Origin: Chelonoidis abingdonii
Taxonomy: Eukaryota > Chordata > Testudines > Testudinidae
NCBI RefSeq assembly: GCF_003597395.2
Contig: NC_133771.1
Coordinates: 60,836,300 to 60,900,299 of the forward strand
DNA: 64,000 nt
Reading direction: 5' to 3'
A model generated the notes under the pieces. It saw only the letters and a list, made by a program, of their open reading frames with translations, searched no databases and had not been told where the DNA came from. Of the stretch, positions 35,690-46,822 are shown one piece after another (positions within the stretch are counted from its first letter, which is position 1; each line of letters begins with the position of its first letter). Made by a program: the position numbers and the translations under genes.

Positions 35690-36010
35690 CCTGCCTTACT
35701 CTGCCTGACCTTCCTGAACAAGCTAAATCCCTCTATGCCTATATTTGAGTCATGACCCTTATCCCATCAGGTCTCCGTGAGGACAATTCAGTCATAATTT
35801 AGCTTATGACCTGACACTTCCAGTTCTTCCTGTTTATTCCCTATACTCCTTACATTTGTTTATAGACATATAAGATGTCGAACAGATCCCCCCACTGTTT
35901 TCCCTTTTGTTGCTTCTTTACCCCTATTGTGATTGTCCATGTTTGTCCTCCCCCTCCTCCCACCCCGTCAAGGTCACCTTTTTATACTTTCCTGTCAGTT
36001 TTTGTCACCT
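35690..36010 (-). mobile_element. CR1-like LINE, antisense 5'-part fragment
   Basis: The plus strand shows 'caggtctccgtgaggacaa', 'ttccagttcttcctgttta', 'ccctatactccttacattt' and 'atagacatataagatgtcg'. This is the antisense of the endonuclease-side region of CR1-type elements in turtles. It lies directly after the 3' end of the sense CR1 at 34.1-35.7 kb but in the opposite direction, so it is a separate insertion. Confidence 0.6.
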
Positions 36011-36334
36011 ACTCCATTTGAAAATGTTCAGTAGTAATTAGCTTGAAGTAGAGATAAAGTATATTTAATATTATAGCAGTTCCCCATTATTAGCCATATT
36101 TGGACATAACTAAATGATTAAACAGTTTTGAAAGACATTTTGTTGTTGAGCTAAAGCACAACTGTGTTATAGAAGCTCACATAAAAATGTAAAGTTATTG
36201 TCTATATAATTCAAGTTTTTAGTGTTCCATTAGGTGAATAGCATGTGTGCTTAAGGCTCTATTGGCAAAGAAATGGCCAATGCATATAAACCATAGTCTG
36301 TAACATTTCATTGTGTGGTTTACTTCATTTATTA

Positions 36335-36432
36335 TCATTGTTGACATTATTATAGCAACCCTGATCAAGATCAACATCCTGTTGTGTTAGGGGCTATACA
36401 AACTTAGAGGTAATTCCTGCCCCAAGTATTCA
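36335..36432 (-). repeat. MIR/L2-type tail, antisense
   Basis: The plus strand reads 'tgttgtgttaggggctatac', then 'aaact', then 'taattcctgccccaagtatt'. This is the antisense of the conserved 'cttggggcagggac' and 'gtacagcgcctagcacaa' tail. Highly diverged. Confidence 0.5.
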
Positions 36433-36861
36433 ATTGTTGTGCCAGTAACATGTTTTCTAGTATAGACTGTAAGTGGCTGTATGTGTCTTAGGAGTTTTGA
36501 ATGCACTGTGGTAACGATGCACCAAAAATAATAGTAAGAGTCAATTTAAATTTGTCTGAAGAGCTTCTATCTAAGTATAAGATAACACATTTGCCATTAC
36601 TCATTCTAATCACTCTGATTCAATTGTGTAAGCGGATGTGTCTCACTGTGGGGGTATTGAGTATGGGAAAGATTCTGGAATCAGGTCTTCCAGGGATTCC
36701 TGTGTCTTTTTACATACCTCTTTTCAGACCAGAAAAGGCAAATTTCATTTAAAACTCAGCTTCTAAAGTTTCCCAGACTATCATGCTAGCTCACTAGGTA
36801 GATTCTGTTTTATATAAATTCACATCTGCAAAGTGGATGCAACACAGAAATAGTGACTATA

Positions 36862-37258
36862 GGAGTCTGCAGAGCCATCCTTTGGGCATGGTTAATCAGG
36901 GTGACTACTCTTGGTCACGTGTCATGCGGGGGGTGCTAGATTGGCTTGGGGTGTGGGGTTAGGGGTACCTGGGGGACCAAGCTGGTCCCAGGGGGTGAGG
37001 TTAGGGGTTTGAGGGGCAAGCCCAGCCCAGAGAGTTAGTGGGGAGCCTGATGCCAGCAGCAGGGGTCAGGCCCACACTCACCAGCGGGAAGTGCACGTTG
37101 TATTTCTTTTTCTTGCTCACCTGCTGCTGCACCGGCTGCCAGCGTCCTAGCACTGCCAGAACATGCCAGTGCCAGGCCGACCCCTTCTGCCCCAGGGGGC
37201 CCATACAGGCTGATTTGTCCTGGGCCCACACCCTCCTAGGGATGGCCCTAGGAGTCTG
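36862..37258. mobile_element. hAT MITE with perfect 8-bp target duplication
   Basis: The element is 36870-37250 (381 bp). The left end is CAGAGCCATCCTTTGGG. The right end, CCTAGGGATGGCCCTA, is its imperfect inverse. The 8-bp direct repeat GGAGTCTG lies immediately outside both ends (36862-36869 and 37251-37258), which is diagnostic of hAT insertion. The GC-rich interior has open frames on both strands (37001-37301) that are by-products. No transposase. Confidence 0.9.
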
Positions 37259-38376
37259 GATCATGAGAAACATTCTCCACATGCTTTGGCATCACTTGTA
37301 AGAAAATTTCTTTATGGAAGACAGAGCCTCATCTTGCTGTTCCTTCCTCCATTCGGTTTATTGGAATACTGTAGACAATATACTAGCAGTGGAGGGCCAA
37401 ATGCTGACAGTTTTTGATTTTCCTCATTAATTGTCTTAATTAAAATAAATTGTCTTCTAAATTAACAGAAAAATTCTGCCTCAGTCCTAAGTGTAATATA
37501 CCAAATTTTGTGGTAGATACAAGATTTTTTTTATAATTATTGGAAGCTTGCCAAATTTAAGTTTATAATCCAAATTCCGTTGCAACCTTAACTGTGGATT
37601 ATTCTAGCCCCTTTCCCCTCCCTGCACAAATTTATCTTTAGGTGGCTCCAGGCAGCTCCTGGAGATTCTTTTTTCTTCCTCCCTCTCCCTCACCCCTAGG
37701 AGGCTCTTTTCATCATTTCATGCTGTTCCCAGGCCTCAGGAAGTGTGGCTTGTGGATGCAGTACTGGAAGAATAATCAATGGCTACACAGTCAGCAGGAG
37801 CAGTTGCTCCCCAGATGTCTACAAGGATTGTTCCTTCAGCACACAGAGTAGCTCTGATTATCTGCCTTTCCACAGAAGGTGCGATGGAATACAGGGAAGA
37901 ACAAGCAATCCATGGGGCTTTCCCCTCAGATGCTTGTTGGGCTGAAAACCCATACTGTTGGGAGGTCTGGATGAAATCATTGTTGGAGACAGGTCCATTT
38001 ACAATGTAAACATATTTAAGATTAAAATCTACCCCGTGCAATGCCATTTAAATTATGGAAAAATTAAAATAATTTTGAAATAAAGGGTCAGATCTTCAAC
38101 TGCCATGAATCCATGTAGCTCTACTTAAATCAATGCTGATTTACACCAGCTGAGGGTCTGGCTCATCGAGACTTTCAAGGAGAAACCTCCTAAAGATTTG
38201 ATCCAAAGCCCAATTAAGACAGTGGGCATCTTTCCATTAACGTCAGTGGCTTTTGAATCAGACATCAAATGCTTAATCTTAATCTTCATTTAAAAATAAA
38301 GTATAGATAACTTTAGAAGCAAGTACAGACAGATACTTATATCTGGGATTGCTCAGTGCAGAAGGACTAACTTGGT
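37259..38376. other. Unique stretch with an unexplained minus-strand open frame
   Basis: The minus frame 37736-38047 (103 codons, 'GVDFNLKYVYIVNGPVSNN...') is unusually long for this AT-rich DNA, but three plus-strand frames overlap it. I recognise no domain. Bases ~38095-38166 are a palindromic relic ending 'gctgatttacaccagctgag'. No splice context was established. Confidence 0.35.
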
Positions 38377-38569
38377 TGGGGAGGGCTAACCTAGTGGTTT
38401 GAACCTAGGGCTATTAAACCCAGGGTTATGAATTCAATCCTTGTGGGGGCTACTTAGGGATCTGGGGCAAAATCAGTACTTGGTCCTGCTAGTGAAGGCA
38501 GGGGGCTGGACTCCATAACCTTTCAGGGTCCCTTCCAGTTCTACAGGTAGGTATATCTCCATATACATA
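38377..38569 (+). repeat. tRNA-derived SINE with CR1-like tail
   Basis: The head has a decayed RNA polymerase III A box ('gggctaacctagtggtttg') and a B box-like 'gttatgaattcaatcc' at about 38425-38440, like a tRNA-Lys-derived turtle SINE. The body has 'gggatctggggcaaaatcag' and 'cttggtcctgctagtgaagg'. The 3' part, 'gggctggactccataacct ... ggtcccttccagttct', copies the CR1 3' end. Such SINEs are mobilised by CR1 machinery, and several CR1 copies are nearby. The mutated boxes suggest it is inactive. Confidence 0.8.
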
Positions 38570-40329
38570 CTTTATTGTAAAAAGGCACATCCAAAAAATT
38601 AAACTTCAAATAAAATTTAAAAACAGAAACAGATTCAAATCTCTAACAACGTTAGGCAATGAATTCCAGAGATTAGCACCACTGTAACAAAATGTGCAAT
38701 CTCTAGATCAAATTAGATTTTTTGGTATATGCATAGCTGTGTCAAAATTTAATAAATCAAAACGTATAACATTTTTTGCCCTCTTTTCTGAAAGGCAAGA
38801 AAATAATCACTCTTCATTTGTGCAGTTTGCCTTAAGTGAACACAAAGGTTTTTATCAGATCTCAGTGGAAGCTAAAGATTAAGAGGTGAATCCTGCCTCC
38901 CCACCCCCCGGTTAGATGTGTTTTTTTACTTACATTCTTACAGATATGATCAGCAATTATGAGATAGCTTAACAGAAGAGGTGGCTATGAGAGGCTGTTC
39001 ATACAGGAATCATGAGGAAAGATCAAGAGAGTAACCAGTACAGTGAGTATACAACAATAAAGAATTTATGAATATACTTGCAATTAGAACCCACTGATTC
39101 TATTTGCTGGCATTTGTGACCCCTTTGTGGCCTATTCACAAAAATTGAGATGGGCAGGTGTTTAGTCACAGGAATGTTTGTGGAAAGCCAAAGTGTCATG
39201 GTCACTAGCAAAATTAACTCCCTGTGAGACTATTTGTTATGGAAGTGCTTTCATGGAGCTTTTGGGAAGTTCTTTTTATTATACACACAAGATTTCCTGA
39301 ACTACAAACATAGGACAAAGTATTGAAAAGCCTAATCTATTTATGGGCAACTCGTGGACAGAAAAAGTGAGTCCTCTCACTTGTGAAAGGTAAGTGCAGA
39401 CAAAAAAAAAGGCAGAGAAATGAAGTGACCAATCACATGACAAGGATAGCAACTCCAGAGTAAATATTCAGAGCAGTTCACAAACTAGTAAAAAATTATG
39501 ATCTGATTATAAAAAAACAATTAACTAATTGTAATTAACTAATTAACAGCTTGACAGTGTGTTCTATTCTGTAAGTCTTACTTAGAGGAGAACTGATTAT
39601 ATGAATTGTGAGTGAAATTTATGAACCTGCTACATCAAATGATTTGAGGATAAAAAAGAAGCTAAATTTTGAGAACTCACTGTGTTTGTGCATTAGTAGG
39701 GATCGGAGGCAAAATTCAGTTGAAGAAGCTTCAATGCCACTGAGGTCAGTGGCTTTGAAGAAGGGAAGAACAGGGTCTGCTCTTGCTTTAAATTATTATT
39801 TATACTATGAGTAAACTGTATCTTCAAGTTTGGGGAAAGAGCAAATTATTTGGGTTTTGCTATCATTTAAATTTTCTTGCTATTTAGAAGAACACTTGAG
39901 AATGAATCCAGACAGAGCAAAAGAAAGAATCATGGTGCAAACTATCTATAGCAATCACATGCATTGTGCCAAATCATGCTTTCAGTTGCATGTTTCAGCC
40001 CCACTGAAGTCAATAGCACTGTTTGGCGTAGAAGTACTCATTTGTTATGCAATTACATTCACACAGTTAAGTATATAACTGCAACTCCAGTGTGAGGGAG
40101 ACCTGTCACTGTTTCCTTCTCTACATCAACTACTTGCAGATGTTTTCACTGGACCTTTACTCTTTTGTCAGACAACAGTACTACTGCTGCTGCTAGCATT
40201 CCCCCCAGTTAGTTGCTCATTTGACATTATTCAGCAAAGGGTGACAGAGAATGAGGGAGAAAATGGAGTCCCCTATAATATTAGAGGGGGACATGGTGGT
40301 GAAACGATGCAGCCCCTGGTGGGACACTA
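38570..40329. other. Unique stretch, nothing recognised
   Basis: No exon or transposon was recognised. Bases 39995-40080 may hold a relic of the short palindromic family ('ccccactgaagtcaatagca'). Confidence 0.4.
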
Positions 40330-41390
40330 CTGAGAGTATCAATTCAGAACCAATTGCTTAGAGCAGGGCAGTCACAGCCCAAGGCTGGGTATCCTTTATT
40401 AGAAAGGCACATCAAACCAGCCAAACAGAATTTACTTTGATCTCACCCCACTGGCTAACCAGAAGTCATATAAGCAATGCCCTTAGATACTCCAGTTTCC
40501 CAGTATCACTACCAGCATCACTCTTTACGGGGATGAATGGTTATGAAAACCAATACCCTAGGAAAAGAAAAAAGATTCTCCCAATTCAAAAGGACCAAGC
40601 CCCAGACCCAGGTCAATATACAAGTTAGATCTTACCCAGAAATCATGCTGTTGCCAATCCTTTAGAATCTAAAATCTACAGGTTTATTCATAAAAAGAAT
40701 GAAATATAGATGAATTGGTTAAATGGAATTAAAACTGGTTAAATGGAATCAATTACATATAGTAATGGCAAGTTCTTGGTTCAGGCTTGTCCAGTGATGG
40801 AATAAGCTGCAGGTTCAAATCAAGTCTCTGGAGTACATCCACAGCTTGGATAGGTCATTCAGTCCTTTGTTCAGAGCTTCAATTTGTAGCAAAGTTCTTC
40901 AAGAGGTAAGAAGCAGGATTGAAGACAAAAATGGAGGGATTTTCAGGGCCTTTTATATCCTCTGCCATGTGGAAGTACACCCCTTTGTTCTTACTGTGAA
41001 AATTCACAGCAACAAGATGGAGTTTGGAGTCACATGGGCAAGTCACCTGTCCATGCATGACTCAGTTCTTTACAGGGAGAGCAGCCATTGCTTACATGCT
41101 ACCTTGAACATTCTCAGGAAAAGTTCTCATGTGGATTGGAGTCTCCCAAGGTCCATTGTCAGTTAAGTGTTTCTTGACTAGGCACTTAATCCAGAGTCCC
41201 TTTTCAATAAGATGGCCAAATGCTTCAGTGGTGCTACTTAGAATCAAACACACTGAGATACAAGTACATAGCCAATATTTATAACTTCAAATAAAAAAAT
41301 GATACATGCAAACAAGATTTGGTGCAACTATAGGACCTTGGTTGCAACAATGATTTATATGGTCACAGTTCATGTCAATAACGTCATAGG
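40330..41390 (-). mobile_element. LTR-like element, antisense
   Basis: On the minus strand a TATA box ('ggatataaaaggccctg', about 40951-40960) lies about 265 bases upstream of an AATAAA signal (plus-strand 'ggtttattcat', 40683-40688). Between and around them is wording found in many turtle genomic copies ('ttaaatggaatcaattacat', 'agtacatccacagcttgg', 'tttgttcagagcttcaat'). This promoter and polyA layout fits a solo LTR. The ends and target duplication were not resolved, so the coordinates are approximate. Confidence 0.55.
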
Positions 41391-41544
41391 TGGGAAGAGC
41401 TAGTCCTGAAGCTGCCATTACATCATGCTGCGCTGCAATCACCACTGTCTCTTATCCTTTCATAGGTGAGTCGTAGGAGATTGGTTGTGACTTGTTCATT
41501 TCTGCCTGATACTCTTCTCGTTCTAATTGTGAAAGTAGAATGAG

Positions 41545-41924
41545 TTATGTTGTAAAAATAAGAAAGAATTAAAGAAATGTTATATGTTCCTTTAAGCAGA
41601 AATAAAGAATGTTGAAATATAGTTGTCAGAAAAAGAAACGTTAAGGTATGAAATGAGTCCACTTAAGCTAATGGTGGGACATTAACAAGGAATCAGTAAT
41701 AGTTAGTAAGGAAATAAAATATGCATGTCTAGCCCAGGTAAACTTATCAGATTCTGCTTCCTTTTGTTATCTTGTTAAGTTTGCGCCCTTTTATCTGTAT
41801 AAATAAGATAGTTTGTGTCTTGCATGGTGCTCACATTATCTGGGTGTTATTAGCAGAGCACTTTGCTAATAAAACAGAGTGGTCTGATAAATTGTGAGTC
41901 CTGAGTCTAACTTTGACATAATGT
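41545..41924 (+). mobile_element. Short solo LTR, about 368 bp, with 6-bp near-duplication
   Basis: The element is 41551-41918, TGTAAAAATAAG to CTTTGACA. A TATA box (TATAAATA, 41798-41805) is followed 70 bases later by AATAAAA (41868) and a short U5-like tail. The flanks TTATGT (41545-41550) and TAATGT (41919-41924) agree at 5 of 6 bases. The ordering of TG start, TATA, polyA signal and CA end is that of a retroviral LTR. No internal region is present. Confidence 0.7.
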
Positions 41925-44368
41925 GACTGATTTTTTTTCCTGTTCACACTTTTCTCGCATAATAGAAACAGAAAAAGGTTTTCCCTCAGCTCTTTCATTG
42001 AGTACTTGATTCAAAACCCAACAACATCAATGGGAGTCAGTCCATTGAACTCAATGGGCTTTAGATTGTGTCCTGAACAAACTATTGCAACTGAACAAAC
42101 TATCGTTCTAATTATTTTTGGATTTTTCTCCTGTCACACAGCAAGCACACCTCCCTTGCCAGGCTCTCCTTTTGATATCAGTGAATGCTGATGATAAATG
42201 GCCTGATCATTTGCCATTAAATTAGATGGCAAAAACTCTCATAGACATCAGTGGTGTAAGTGTCTGTTATGAGGATGTAGGTGGAACTGTATTAGGTGGA
42301 AATAGATCGCTTCTATCTTGTATGAAAAATTCCAGTTGGAGCTTTGTTTTAATGTTGTTATCATATATTCTTACCAGTTTCCAGTTGCATGTATGTTATT
42401 GGTAAAATTATATACAGCTTCAGATGAAAGAAACTATAATCTTTATTGGTTTCTCTTCTAGAACTGTTGCTTTTGATGCAATACCCAGAGTTGGCATAGT
42501 TAATTGCTGAAATAAATTCATATTAATTTTGTTCTTTACTGGCATCTTGTCAGTGCTGATTTCAGCTGTTAACAGTCAATTTGATGCTGCTTTCACTGCA
42601 CCCCACAGACATTAACATTAAGAATTATGACCTACAGGTGTATTTATATGGAGAACTAACTGTTAACAAAGTGAAGTACATCAGAGTGAAAAAGACAATT
42701 TGATTATTATGGAAATAAATTGTGTAATACCGCATTCATTCATTTGAGATTATTTGATATGTTTTCCAAGTATTAGTGCACTATAAAAATTCTGTATATC
42801 AAAGTTTCTCTTCTCAAAGATGTTCCTCCAAATGTAGTAAAAGTAATGGAGAAAGGGACATAAGTTATAGAAACATATGTCTTGGCCTTGAGTTATATTG
42901 TCTGTTTCTTGGCTTTCTGTGTCTATTCTTGTAGGAGTGTGTCATAGTTTCTGTTAGAAAGTGTAAAAGAAAACTGAACAGACGATGTCAGCACAGACAA
43001 GGTGGCTCCTTGCAGCAAATATTAAATAATGGCTAGACTGATGTGAAATGAGACACTTAAAAATGACTTTGGCTGAATTGATGGAAGATGAGATTTGGTA
43101 TTTAAAAGTTACTCAACTCACTATTTTTGGGGGAAGGAAAGGTGGAGAAAATGGTCCTCCTCTATTCAAAAATCAATTTCAAAATCCAAAGATCAGCCCA
43201 TAAATCATTTGGAGAGTTGATAAAGTAATACTAATAGACTTATTTTGGCAGAAATATGGTTGTTAACATGCTGGCTTCTTTCTAATGTTCTTTTGTAATA
43301 TTTGTATGGGGACTTGGAGTAGATGTCACATCACTGTATCTGCGTGCAAGAAATGAACAAAAAAGAATCTCTCTGTTTATCACTCACCAGACATTACATA
43401 AACTCACAGCTTCTGAGTTCTGGAAAGACAGGCATTCTTCAGAACTGAGAAATATTAGGACAGCATAGGCCAAATTCTGCTGTCAGGTATGCAAGTGTAA
43501 ATCTGGGATACCACCATTGACTTTGATGGGGATACTTTGGATTTACACCAGTGACTGAGAGTAGAACTTGGATCTGTGTGTCTGATCCTGATGTTAGTGA
43601 AAAGTGTGGTCTTCATCTAGATATACAAAATAATCATAGGAATATGCACATATGGATACTTCCTTCCTTTTTTAGTTGCTAGAGTGAAGATATGCAGAAT
43701 GATATCTAGCCTGATACAAGGGTAGGGGCCCTCTTTGATGCACCTGCTGAGAGTGGCTATTTACGGACAATAGTATACTATTCACATTAACTCTTGCATT
43801 TCAGACCTGTCTTCCATGCAAGGATCTCACTTGCCTCTTGTGATATGTCAATGTGCTGTAAATTAGATAAGTCTCTGAAATGATCGCCATGCTTTGTTTT
43901 GAAAAGTCTCTGTAGTAATGTGGCAGTCAGGCTAGAGCAGAACAGCCTATGACCTAATCTTGGTGTCAGTATTAAATGGTTAATTATAACCAAACGCAAG
44001 ACTTGGCTGTCTGCATCTTTAAACTAATAAGCACAAAAAGGGGGTTGTTCAGTCACAATATTTAAGCAGAAGACCTGACCTGGCCCTGGAGTCCTGGGCT
44101 ACTACTGAGGAGCTCTCCCATGTCCTGCTCACTCGGGACTGTCCTTCAAAGAAAGCAGATAAATCTTTTTAAGTGGCCTCTGGGCTCCTTACTGATTAGT
44201 GTCTCTTCCTGGCCCTTCTTGGCCTCTGGAGGACTAAGTCTCATTGGTAGTCTTGCGTAAGCAAGTGTTCTGTAAGCAAGGTGTGCCAGGGAATCATTGC
44301 CTCCAGAAAAGGGCAGAGAAGGCCTGATAGAGCCTGTCAGGAGGATTGAATAACACAAAATAAAATCA
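41925..44368. other. Mostly unique stretch
   Basis: No gene was recognised. Bases 43485-43575 are a palindromic relic ('gtgtaaatctgggata' against 'tactttggatttacacc'), with the 'accattgactttgatggg' centre typical of a short fold-back repeat family. Confidence 0.45.
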
Positions 44369-44390
44369 AGTATCAGGGGGTAGTCGTGTT

Positions 44391-44520
44391 TATAGAATCA
44401 TAGAATCATAGAATATCAGGGTTGGAAGGGACCTCAGTAGGTCATCTAGTCCAACCCCCTGCTCAAAGCAGGACCAATTCCCAACTAAATCATCCCAGCC
44501 AGGGCTTTGTCAAACCTGAC
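44391..44520 (-). mobile_element. CR1 LINE 3' tail, antisense, inside the Penelope element
   Basis: The plus strand begins with the inverted terminal repeats of the CR1 tail ('agaatcatagaatcataga'), then 'gggttggaagggacctcag' and 'tcatctagtccaacccc'. Only about 130 bases of the 3' end are present. The Penelope sequence is continuous on either side apart from a few duplicated bases ('gtt'). Confidence 0.88.
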
Positions 44521-44589
44521 CTGAGTTAACCTGTATCCACAAAAACAACAAGGAGTCTGGTGGCACCTGAAAGACTAACCGATTTATTT

Positions 44590-45099
44590 GGGCATGTGGC
44601 AGGCAGTAACCCTGCTTCTGCCCTGAGAGGGCTGTGGCAGGGAACCATTAGCCTGGGCTGATGGGGGCTGCAGCTGGGCCACGCCCCAATCAGGCCACAG
44701 CTGGCCCTATAAAGGGGCTGCTAGGCTGGAGCTAGGAGAGGAGCAGCCCAACGGTAGGCAAAGGCAGCAGGTTCAACCCCCACTTGCCAAAGATGAATGG
44801 ATTATACACTGCAGTCTGCCCCAGTGAGTGGGCTAGATGGTGACTGGCAGTAGCCATGGACTGAGGCAAGGTGGGGATAGAAGATTGGGGGTTCCTCAGG
44901 GTGGGGAGACCCAGAATCTTGGGGTTACTATGGAAGGCAGAACCCTGGTGTATAGGGGCACTGGGGTCCTGGAGGGACACGAGGGCCAGCGGAAAGTGAG
45001 ACATCGGCCTGTAGAGGGCACTCCGGGCTTGGTGAGCTAATTCCCAGGATGACCAGCAGGAGATGCCGTGCCAGTGAGTCACTGCATTGCTACAGGGCA
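44590..45099 (+). mobile_element. Solo LTR, 500 bp, with perfect GGGCA duplication
   Basis: The element is 44595-45094, TGTGGCAGGCAG to ATTGCTACA. GGGCA flanks it exactly on both sides (44590-44594, 45095-45099). A TATA box (CTATAAAGGGG, 44708-44713) is on the plus strand, so orientation is plus. It differs in sequence and length from the TGTCAT family, so it is a separate LTR family. The open frames inside on both strands are not genes. Confidence 0.88.
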
Positions 45100-45377
45100 C
45101 AAGCTTTCATGGTTAAAAAAACCACTTCTTCAGATACATGGAATGAAAACTACAGATGCAGGCATTATTATACTGGCACATAAAGAGAAAGGAGTTACCT
45201 CACAAGTGAAGAACCAGTGTTGACAGGGCCAATTCAATCAGGGTGGATGTAGTCCACTCCCAATAATTGATGAAGAGGTGTCAATTCCAGGAGAGACAAA
45301 GTTGCTTTTGTAATAAGCCAGCCACTCTCAATCCCTATTCAAGCCCAAATTAATGGTGTTAAATTTGCAAATGAATT

Positions 45378-46012
45378 TTAGTTATGCAGTTTCTCTTTGA
45401 AGTCTGTTTCTGAAGTTTTTTTTTGTTCAAATATGGCTACTTTGAAATCTGTTATAAAATGTCCAGGAAGATTGAAGTGTTCTCCTACTGGCTTTTGTAT
45501 GTTACCATTCCTGATGCTCAGTTTGTGTCCATTTATTTTTTTATGTAGAGACTGTTCGGTTTGGCCAATGTACATGGCAGAGGGGCATTGCTGACACATG
45601 ATGGCATATATAACATTAGTAGATGCGCAGGTGAATGAGTCCCTGATGGTGTGGCTGATGTGGCTGGGTCCTCTGATGGTGTTCCTGGAGTAGATATGGG
45701 GACGAGTAGGCAACGAGGTTTGTTACAGGGATTGGTTCCTGGGTTAGTGTTTCTGTGGCATGGTGTGTAGTTGCTGGTGAGTATTTGCTTCAGGTTGGGG
45801 GGCTGTCTATAAGTGAGGACTGGCCTGCCTCCCAACGTCTGTGTGAGTGAGGGATTGTTTTCCAGGATAGGCTGTAGATCGTTGATGTGCTGGAAAGGTT
45901 TTAGCTGGAGGCTGAATGTGATGGCCAGTGGTCTGTGATTTTCCTTGTTGGGCCTGTCCTGTAGTAGGTGATTTCTGGGTATCCATCTCGCTCTGTCAGT
46001 CTGTTTCCTCAC
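45378..46012 (-). pseudogene. Penelope-like protein C-terminus: linker and GIY-YIG endonuclease, frameshifted
   Basis: The N-terminal piece (minus frame 45533-46012) has 'GGRPVLTYRQPPNLKQIL' and 'NPGTNPCNKPRC', the Penelope block of the form 'P.VVYRRPPNLR..L' followed by a Cys motif. A frameshift leads into the frame 45378-45713, which has 'NVIYAIMCQQCPSAMYIGQT' and 'LHKKINGHKLSI', then 'VGEHFN'. These are the GIY-like strand, the Cys-x2-Cys, the YIG strand, the basic/His helix and the Glu/His block of the endonuclease that nicks target DNA. Penelope proteins place this domain after the RT, which is absent here. The frameshift makes the copy inactive, but the catalytic-domain wording is well kept. 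Confidence 0.82.
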
Positions 46013-46015
46013 TTC

Positions 46016-46720
46016 CCCAGGTGGGTAATGTAGTTACAAAATAGGCTGTAGATAGTAACTACTTTGGGCTGGGCTGGAGAAGTTTACAATAGCCAAAGAA
46101 GCCACTTTATCTGGATCATTTGATTTATTTTGCTAAATGTAGAACCCATTTGTACACTGATGGTTCTAAATTTTGACCAGCACCTTCATTTTTTTTTAGC
46201 TAAAACTTAATTGTTTTATTGCAGTGTATTTGTTGGAACATACAAAGCCTTACAAGCACAATAATGTTTTACAAGTCTTCTTTGTTAATGTCATTTTGAG
46301 ATTTTTTTTTTATAATATACAGAACAATCATTTAGTTGCAAAGCCACATCAAGTCCAAATCTTTGAGGATTAGATTTATTTTGAAGACAAAATTCCACAT
46401 GCTGGTGTTACTTTCTAGTTGTTGGCTTGCTTCAATGCAGGGATATCCTGGCTGAACTGTCTGGCTGTATTTTTTTTTTTTTTTTTGGCTTGATAATATT
46501 GTAGATAGTGTGATTTAAAAGAGTGCAGAGGTGTGATGCTCACAATTATTAAAACCATATAAGCGTGTTTCTATAGCTCATTGCTACTGTGGGACAGGTT
46601 CTGGGAGAGAAGGGAGCCCATTGTGACCTGAATAACTGAAATAAAAGCAATTGCACTTAAAAAAAAAACAACAAACAAACAAACAAACAAAACTCTGGGA
46701 GATGAAAAGGAGACTTTCAG
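46016..46720. other. AT-rich stretch with homopolymer and (AAAC)n runs
   Basis: A poly-T run of 18 lies at about 46470-46487 and an (AAAC)n tract at about 46660-46692. The latter follows a poly-A-like run. No gene was recognised. Confidence 0.6.
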
Positions 46721-46721
46721 T

Positions 46722-46822
46722 GAGATTTTTCAAAAGAGGGTCAAGGAAGTTAGGCACCCAAATCCATGAACTTCCAATATCACTTGGGTGCCTAACTTCC
46801 TTATTTTCCTTTGAAAGTCCCA
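46722..46822. mobile_element. Fold-back MITE with a perfect 19-bp inner stem
   Basis: AAGGAAGTTAGGCACCCAA (46743-46761) is the exact reverse complement of TTGGGTGCCTAACTTCCTT (46784-46802), with a 22-base loop. Imperfect outer arms extend the fold ('gatttttcaaaaga' against 'tttcctttgaaagtc'). Related halves occur at 28.0 and 60.9 kb, so this is a dispersed palindromic element and not a local hairpin. Confidence 0.85.

Larger units (their letters stand above)
44369..46015 (-). mobile_element. Penelope-like element, antisense 3' part, carrying two later insertions
   Basis: The left terminal sequence starts 'agtatcagggggtagtcgt' at 44369, is interrupted by a CR1 piece (44391-44520), resumes 'cctgtatccacaaaaacaa', is interrupted by a solo LTR (44595-45094), and resumes 'aagctttcatgg'. 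Then follow the 3' untranslated region and the antisense coding region for a GIY-YIG endonuclease (45378-45713) and the RT-endonuclease linker (to 46012). The RT itself is missing, so the copy is truncated. Confidence 0.85.

Noticed and set aside
38377..38569. A functional tRNA gene
   Set aside because: The A and B boxes are mutated, no cloverleaf closes, and a CR1-like tail follows. It is a SINE.
45378..46012. A host DNA-repair nuclease with a GIY-YIG domain
   Set aside because: The linker and flanking terminal repeats are those of a Penelope element, and the frame is broken.
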